Assembly: GCA_037976565.1 (NCBI GenBank) | Contig: CP137680.1 | Location: 27,484,873-27,548,872 of the forward strand | Direction of reading: 5' to 3' | DNA length: 64,000 nt | Source: Mesocentrotus franciscanus | Lineage: Eukaryota > Echinodermata > Echinoidea > Camarodonta > Strongylocentrotidae | Shown here: one piece after another, positions 59,345 through 64,000 of the stretch | Numbering within the stretch: the stretch's first letter is position 1 | Layout of the letters: each line of letters starts with the position of its first letter | Translations under genes and position numbers: made by a program | The notes under the pieces: model-generated | Told to the model about the DNA's origin: nothing | Database searches by the model: none | What the model saw: the letters and a program-made list of their open reading frames with translations, nothing else

Positions 59345-59490
59345 ATTGTGCAGAGATGTGACAGTGGTGTGGTGGTGTCTCTACGACTGGATCAGTTTAT
59401 CAATCCGGGTGGAAGCTGTTGTAACATCAGGCATGGGCAATGTGAACCATGTTACTACGAGTTCCAGGTCTGCGTCACAAGACAATCAAG
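59345..59490 (+). CDS. DSL-type Notch ligand, exon 2 (MNNL region)
   Basis: 146 nt between a TCACTCTATAG acceptor and a GTATAT donor (phase 2 end). It encodes the segments RCDSGVVVSLRLDQF, INPGGSCC and CYYEFQVCVTRQS. It resembles the start of the MNNL domain of Delta/Jagged proteins (SG-VFEL-L-F, NPGG, CC, and a YF-VC-like end). MNNL is the lipid- and receptor-contacting C2-like domain of Notch ligands. Confidence 0.85.
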
Positions 59491-60430
59491 GTATATGATG
59501 TAAGAACTTTTTTTTTAAAGTATTGGAACTTTAGAGTTGGCCCGAGCTAAAAAATGTTCAATGTTTATAATGATATGAACATGTATGAATGGGGTCAATC
59601 TGCGTGTCGACATGTTATTATTGGTGCAACGCTCTCAATTGTGTAGGGAAAGTTATTTGAAAGTTCCCTTTCCCCTAGTTACTGATATTTTGCATGACGT
59701 CCTAAGAGGCGGATCAAGAATAGTCAGAAAGGAGATGGAAGGGGGTGGGGGCACAGTGTTTGAAAATATACTAAAGCTCACCATCCCCAGGAAGCTGAAA
59801 TCGATGCAGTAATGTACCGTGATCGTATAAGATTCTCTATGATAGGGGTATACTACAGTTTACTATCTATAAGTGATAATAAATCCGGTTTTGAATAACG
59901 ACAATATCCTTAAAATTATTTTTACTTACTTAATCGTTGTTTACGCCTCACCCAAAATGTTTTGCTGCATGTTGCAGTGCAAACAGATAAACTGTAATTC
60001 ACGATAATGGAGGAAATAAGTAAAATCTTGAACTCCTGGCAATTTGACAATCTGTAACATTTCATTAGGGTAGTGAAATTGTACATGTTGAAGGACTACA
60101 GGCTGGCAACAACGGCAACAGGACATTGAAAAGATTCCGGTAACCCGTTTGTTGCACATTTACACAAAAATAGATTGAAATACAAATAGTCAACATCCAA
60201 TTCTAAAGGTAATTTAAGTGCAATGTTAAGGAGACACTTGAAATACTTAAGTACATTTTGTGGCTTTGGGGGAAAGACCAACAGGTCAAAGTGATTTTTT
60301 GGGGGATGGGGTAATAAGGGTATTTTGCTGAATTTCTGTAAATTCTAGAGTTTCTGTCTTCTTCGAAATTGCATTTTCCCCACATTTTTTTTTTTAAACC
60401 GTTTTCCTCTCCTTTTAATTTCATCCATAG
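59491..60430. other. Intron 2 of Notch-ligand gene
   Basis: No gene or strong repeat seen. Overlapping minus-strand frames at 59941-60424 have no supporting features. Confidence 0.5.
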
Positions 60431-60581
60431 TTACCACTACACATCAGCGGGTGAGCCCTTATGTCACTACGGACGATGGCACACCGGTATGATAAAAACA
60501 TGCGAAGACTCTTTCTATCTGCCGTCAAGATTTCCAAGCGGCCATCTGAATCCGCTGAAAATCCAAGTACCATACTGGGAG
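60431..60581 (+). CDS. DSL-type Notch ligand, exon 3 (MNNL region)
   Basis: 151 nt after a TTTCATCCATAG acceptor, ending before GTAATG. Phase 2 start, phase 0 end. It encodes SAGEPLCHYGRW, DSFYLPSRFPSG and NPLKIQVPYWE, corresponding to the C..G......SF.......NPI.....W part of Delta proteins. Confidence 0.85.
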
Positions 60582-60744
60582 GTAATGTGGCAATTTTTTA
60601 CTGGGTTATAGTCAGTTTCAAAAAAATCTTCGTAGTCATAAAAACTGAATTGTGTTTTTGTACGATATTAATAAGATCGATTTAAAAAAGATAAATATAA
60701 GCAGTACATGAACATGTAAAGTTATAGTGTGCATTAAGCATTAA

Positions 60745-61284
60745 AGGGAAAGTTGAGTTCTTGTTTAAGACCGCAAATGCCTTCAAAGTGCATGGTTATT
60801 GCTCTTATTATTATTCATGACATTTCTAGTGCTCTTTTAGGACCTAAAATTGCTATAAAGGTAATTTTAGACCCCAAAATGAGTGGAATTTAGCCTATAC
60901 GATCATACCAATTCAGCTCCACTTTCAAAAAAATATGGTGACCGTTAATTAATTAATTGATTAATAATAACAATACATGGGCCGGCTGGTTTTGCGTATT
61001 ATAACCTACACAAAAAAGCAAACAAAAAGCCAACATCGGCATTGGCTATAATAAAACGTATAAGGCGCTACCTCGTTTTTCAACGGCTGGTTCAAATTAT
61101 CTAATATTTGTGGTAGCACACAAATATTAGAAATGGTTATATTTATAGATATTTCAGCCGTCTCTGACCGATATTGATCAAACAAAGATGATTTTGTCAT
61201 TTAAATTGTATGTTCTTTCAAATTATTTATCTCACAAAAAAATATTTTGTGTAGCGCCCTCTGCCACAAAACTCAACTATCCCT
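60745..61284. mobile_element. TTAA-target MITE in intron 3
   Basis: 540 bp flanked by TTAA (60741-60744 and 61285-61288). Terminal inverted repeats are AGGGAAAGTTGAGTT on the left and AGGGATAGTTGAGTT from the right. Non-coding. A separate family from those at 2333 and 14484. Confidence 0.8.
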
Positions 61285-61552
61285 TTAACGTATTACTAAA
61301 GAGGGGCCCCATTCCCTGACCTTCATGAGCAGCCCCTTTCCAGGCCATAATCATTTATTTACTTCACTTTTTCATTGGTGGAAACATAAAAATGTCTGTT
61401 CATTACGTAAAATGCATATTCATTGAAAATACGTTGTAGTACGATTCAGATTTTTGATTCAAGAATTAAATTATGATTGCCTGGTTAAATTCATTAGTTT
61501 ATATTACTGTTGAAATTTCATGCTCTCTTTTGAAATGTATACCTACATTCAG

Positions 61553-61713
61553 GGTCGAGTTCGGGTGACAATAACCGTGAAGGACATCGGTATGTGGGGC
61601 TACCACGATGATCTGGTGGTCGAATACACCTGGCACATGACCGATAGGAGGCCTGGAAGAACGGAACTAGATAGTGTAACTTACAACTGGGTGAATGTCA
61701 GATATGGTTTGAG
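61553..61713 (+). CDS. DSL-type Notch ligand, exon 4 (end of MNNL)
   Basis: 161 nt after an ACATTCAG acceptor, before a GTAAGG donor. It encodes GRVRVTITVKDIG, EYTWHMTDRR and YNWVNVRYGL. This matches the linker before DSL in Delta/Jagged, which typically reads LIIEAL, then a W.....H....L.Y.YR pattern. Confidence 0.85.
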
Positions 61714-61738
61714 GTAAGGCTCACCTAGGGAAGCTTAA

Positions 61739-61894
61739 AGGGGGTGTAGCATGACGAGACTACGTGTCTTTCCCGGGGGCCAATGGGGTATCGAATACGG
61801 ACGACGCGACCGCAGTAAGTCCATTCGTTTACGTGCAGTTGTCTAAAAAGAAGTCGTAGATGGCGTTAACCAGTATTTGCCATGCTACACCCCT
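61739..61894. mobile_element. Small TTAA-target MITE in intron 4
   Basis: 156 bp flanked by TTAA (61735-61738 and 61895-61898). Inverted ends AGGGGGTGTAGCATG on the left and AGGGGTGTAGCATG from the right. Confidence 0.75.
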
Positions 61895-62008
61895 TTAAAT
61901 ATGCCGACGAGATGACGAGATATTTGAGGACAAGAAGACGAGAAGACAGGTTTTTACTGTTGGCATAGCGTGCATGGGAGCAGCTTGGAGATACGATCGC
62001 ATGGTTTA

Positions 62009-62602
62009 TTGCCGCTTGGTCTACAATGAGTTCGTCTAATACCCAATTTGTCTATTCCCATACGGTCTACACCCAGCCTGTCTACTATCCACATGGTCTA
62101 TTAATCATTTCGTCTACTTATCATTAGGTCTAATGACCATTTGGGCTATTATTCATTTGGTCTAATTTCCATTTGGTCTAATATCCAATAAGTCTACTAC
62201 CCATTTCGTCTATTGCTCGTATAGTCCAATTTTCCAATCGGTAAAATTCCCAGTTTGTCTAATTCCCATGTCGTCTACTATCCATAAGGTCTAATAATCA
62301 TTTCATGATTATTATTATACATGATTAAATGATTATTATACCATATAAATAGGAAATGGGCATTAGATATACTGGGAATTATACTAACTGGTTATTATAC
62401 TACGTGAACAATAGACCAAATGGGTAGTAGACTTATTGGATATTAGACCAAATAGCTATTAGCCTTAATGGTCATCAGACCAAATGATAAGTAGACAAAA
62501 TGATTATTAGACCTAATGATAAGTAGACGGGCTGGGTGTAGACCATATGGGAATAGACTAATTGGGTAGTAGACGAACTGGTTGTAGACCGAACAGCAAT
62601 TC
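62009..62602. mobile_element. Foldback element of GTCTA repeats in intron 4
   Basis: About 590 bp. The left half is a chain of 13-14-bp words around CCATTTGGTCTAAT. The right half is its reverse complement (TAGACCAAATGG), pairing over about 270 bp around an AT-rich centre near 62,320. Inverted similarity extends slightly outside (ATACGATCG on both sides). Non-coding; no clear target duplication. Confidence 0.85.
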
Positions 62603-62711
62603 ACCGATCGTATAAGGTCGCTGAGAGGGAGAGTGTGCTACTCACATGGGCAATTATATGATCGCATAATGAAGAATGATAATAATGATAATAATGATAA
62701 TAATACGTATC

Positions 62712-62982
62712 AGGACAATTACCCCCTGGACAATCACCCCCCGGAATATTACTCCCGGAAAACAACTCCCCAAGGACAAACCCCCGGAAAATTACCCCCA
62801 AGGACAACCACCCGAGGACAATTACCCCACCCTCAAAATTACCGCTAGGACAATTACCCCCAGGAAAATTACCCCCTGTTCATTAAAGGGGAAGTTCACT
62901 CTGTTAATAATTTGGTTTTAATTTTTTTCCGGTAATTTTCCGGAGGGGGGAGGGGGTGATTGTCGAGGAGGTAATTGTCCTA
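62712..62982. mobile_element. Foldback-like element of GGACAATTACCCC repeats in intron 4
   Basis: Ends form a roughly 29-bp inverted repeat: AGGACAATTACCCCCTGGAC on the left, and AGGACAATTACCTCCTCGAC read inward from the right. The left arm holds about ten direct repeats of a GGACAATTACCCCC-like word. The right arm is short. Confidence 0.75.
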
Positions 62983-63030
62983 GAACCATAATAATAATAA
63001 CAATGATAATAATAATAATAATGATATTAA

Positions 63031-63032
63031 AA

Positions 63033-63097
<65 letters not shown>
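63031..63097. repeat. (AAT)n microsatellite
   Basis: About 22 uninterrupted AAT units with related imperfect units on both sides. Confidence 0.9.
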
Positions 63098-63098
<1 letters not shown>

Positions 63099-63124
63099 TT
63101 ACTAGTAATGGTAATAATTATAAT

Positions 63125-63330
63125 AATGGGGGCTTCTTAAATAGCGCACGTGTCCATCACACTGTGACGCTCCTGGTGCCCCAACATTATAACCCCAGTC
63201 ATAGCTGGCGGCTGAATAATAGCGCTCGGGTACCCATTTACACCTGGATGAAATCGAGTGGCAAATGTGGTTTAATAAGTTGTCATATAATTTTAGTACC
63301 GGGCTAGGATTCGAAGCATCAAACCTTGGA
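63125..63330. repeat. Dispersed AGCGCTT-type repeat in intron 4
   Basis: Diverged member with AATAGCGCACGTGTCC, CGGGTACCCATTTACACCTG and GAGTGGCAAATG words. Confidence 0.55.
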
Positions 63331-63641
63331 TTGAAATTCAAATAAATGAACCCCTATACCACGATACCTCCACTATAACATGAAAGGTATGCTCTTTGGT
63401 GTATCCCAATGATGGAGTATGGTCACACCCAGGAATCTAAGGCTACTGTTCACTCCTAGAATAGATGGCTATGCTTGCCATGCGTGTGGATCCATTCCTA
63501 ATCACATTTAAATTATTAACCTGTTTTTATTTCAATCCAATCATGGATTTTCATAGTAAAAAAACCTAATTTAGCCCATTTCCAAAGTATTTTCGATCGT
63601 GTACACCAACAGATAGTATTAAATAAATTTGTGTTATGATA

Positions 63642-63676
63642 GTGGTGGTGGTGGTGGTGGTGGTGGTGGTGGTGGG
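63642..63676. repeat. (GTG)n microsatellite
   Basis: About eleven GGT/GTG units, 100 bp before the DSL exon acceptor. Confidence 0.9.
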
Positions 63677-63781
63677 GTGGGATGGGAAAGGTGATAAAAC
63701 TAGTGGCACGCCCCTTCTCATATCACTCATCTATTTAATTTGATTTTCACTGCACTGTCATCATGTTCCCTTTGCTTCCAG

Positions 63782-63944
63782 ATTGTATGTGCAGTACGCG
63801 GTATATTGTCAACCGGACTATTACGGCCAATTCTGCAGAGTCTACTGCCAGCTTCCTACTTACTATGACCACTATACGTGCGATACCAATACAGGTCGAA
63901 AAAAATGCCACACATGGTACACAGGGTATAACTGCAGGCAGAAG
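63782..63944 (+). CDS. DSL-type Notch ligand, exon 5 (DSL domain)
   Basis: 163 nt after a TTTGCTTCCAG acceptor, phase 2 in and phase 0 out, before GTTTGT (a weak donor). It encodes a full DSL domain with six Cys: YVQYAVYC, PDYYGQFCRVYC, HYTC, KKC and YNC. It keeps the YYG motif and the Cys spacing of Notch ligands, but lacks the usual PRDD-FGH stretch (it has LPTYYDH) and the Gly of the G-W motif (it has HTW). EGF repeats, TM and tail would lie beyond the right edge. Acts as a Notch-binding surface ligand, by family knowledge. Confidence 0.9.
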
Positions 63945-64000
63945 GTTTGTTAACATTATTGATTCATTTTCTGGAACTTTTCATTTGGTATACTTCTTCC

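Noticed and set aside
60096..60424. Minus-strand frames in intron 2 of the Notch-ligand gene
   Set aside because: No conserved features and mutually overlapping; consistent with random open frames in intron DNA.

Overview
This is a eukaryotic, AT-rich, intron-containing window, most likely from an echinoderm and probably a sea urchin. The reasons are the N-terminal exons of a divergent Delta/Jagged-type Notch ligand, tRNA-derived SINEs of a sea-urchin-like type, dense CT/GA microsatellites and many small DNA transposons. The species assignment is inference. No prokaryotic-style genes, rRNA or functional tRNA genes were seen.

Positions 1 to about 53,600 are a tandem array of segmental duplications. 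The units are A (1-15,058, already in progress at the left edge), B (15,059-29,602), C (29,603-43,408) and a diverged, rearranged D (43,409 to about 53,600). Units A, B and C each carry one minus-strand single-pass Ig-superfamily receptor gene of 395 codons (A 10567-11754, B 24960-26147, C 39411-40598). Directly downstream of each is a second open frame that fits a cytoplasmic-tail exon. It joins in frame through a 70- or 97-nt intron and would add YFTL, YETV and YALM motifs. The membrane-distal Ig domain differs strongly between copies, while the rest of the protein and the flanking DNA are nearly identical. This looks like a locally expanding, diversifying receptor family, and it is the best candidate here for an undescribed system. 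B and C also hold broken copies of a small Cys-rich/His-rich gene on the plus strand.

The rest of the array is repeats: a tRNA-type SINE in all four units, a TTAA-target MITE in A-C with its empty site in D, CT-rich tracts, a second tRNA-like repeat, a decayed LINE fragment and a remnant tail exon in A and B. In D, the second tRNA-like repeat is expanded into tandem monomers of about 870 bp (46608-51660), one of them interrupted by a 723-bp foldback element made of about 31 short palindromes.

From about 54,720 to the right edge lies the 5' part of the plus-strand Notch-ligand gene: exon 1 (signal peptide), exons 2-4 (MNNL region) and exon 5 (DSL domain). It continues beyond the window. Its introns contain a young 5'-truncated LINE with target-site duplication, two TTAA MITEs, a short-TIR MITE and two more foldback elements.
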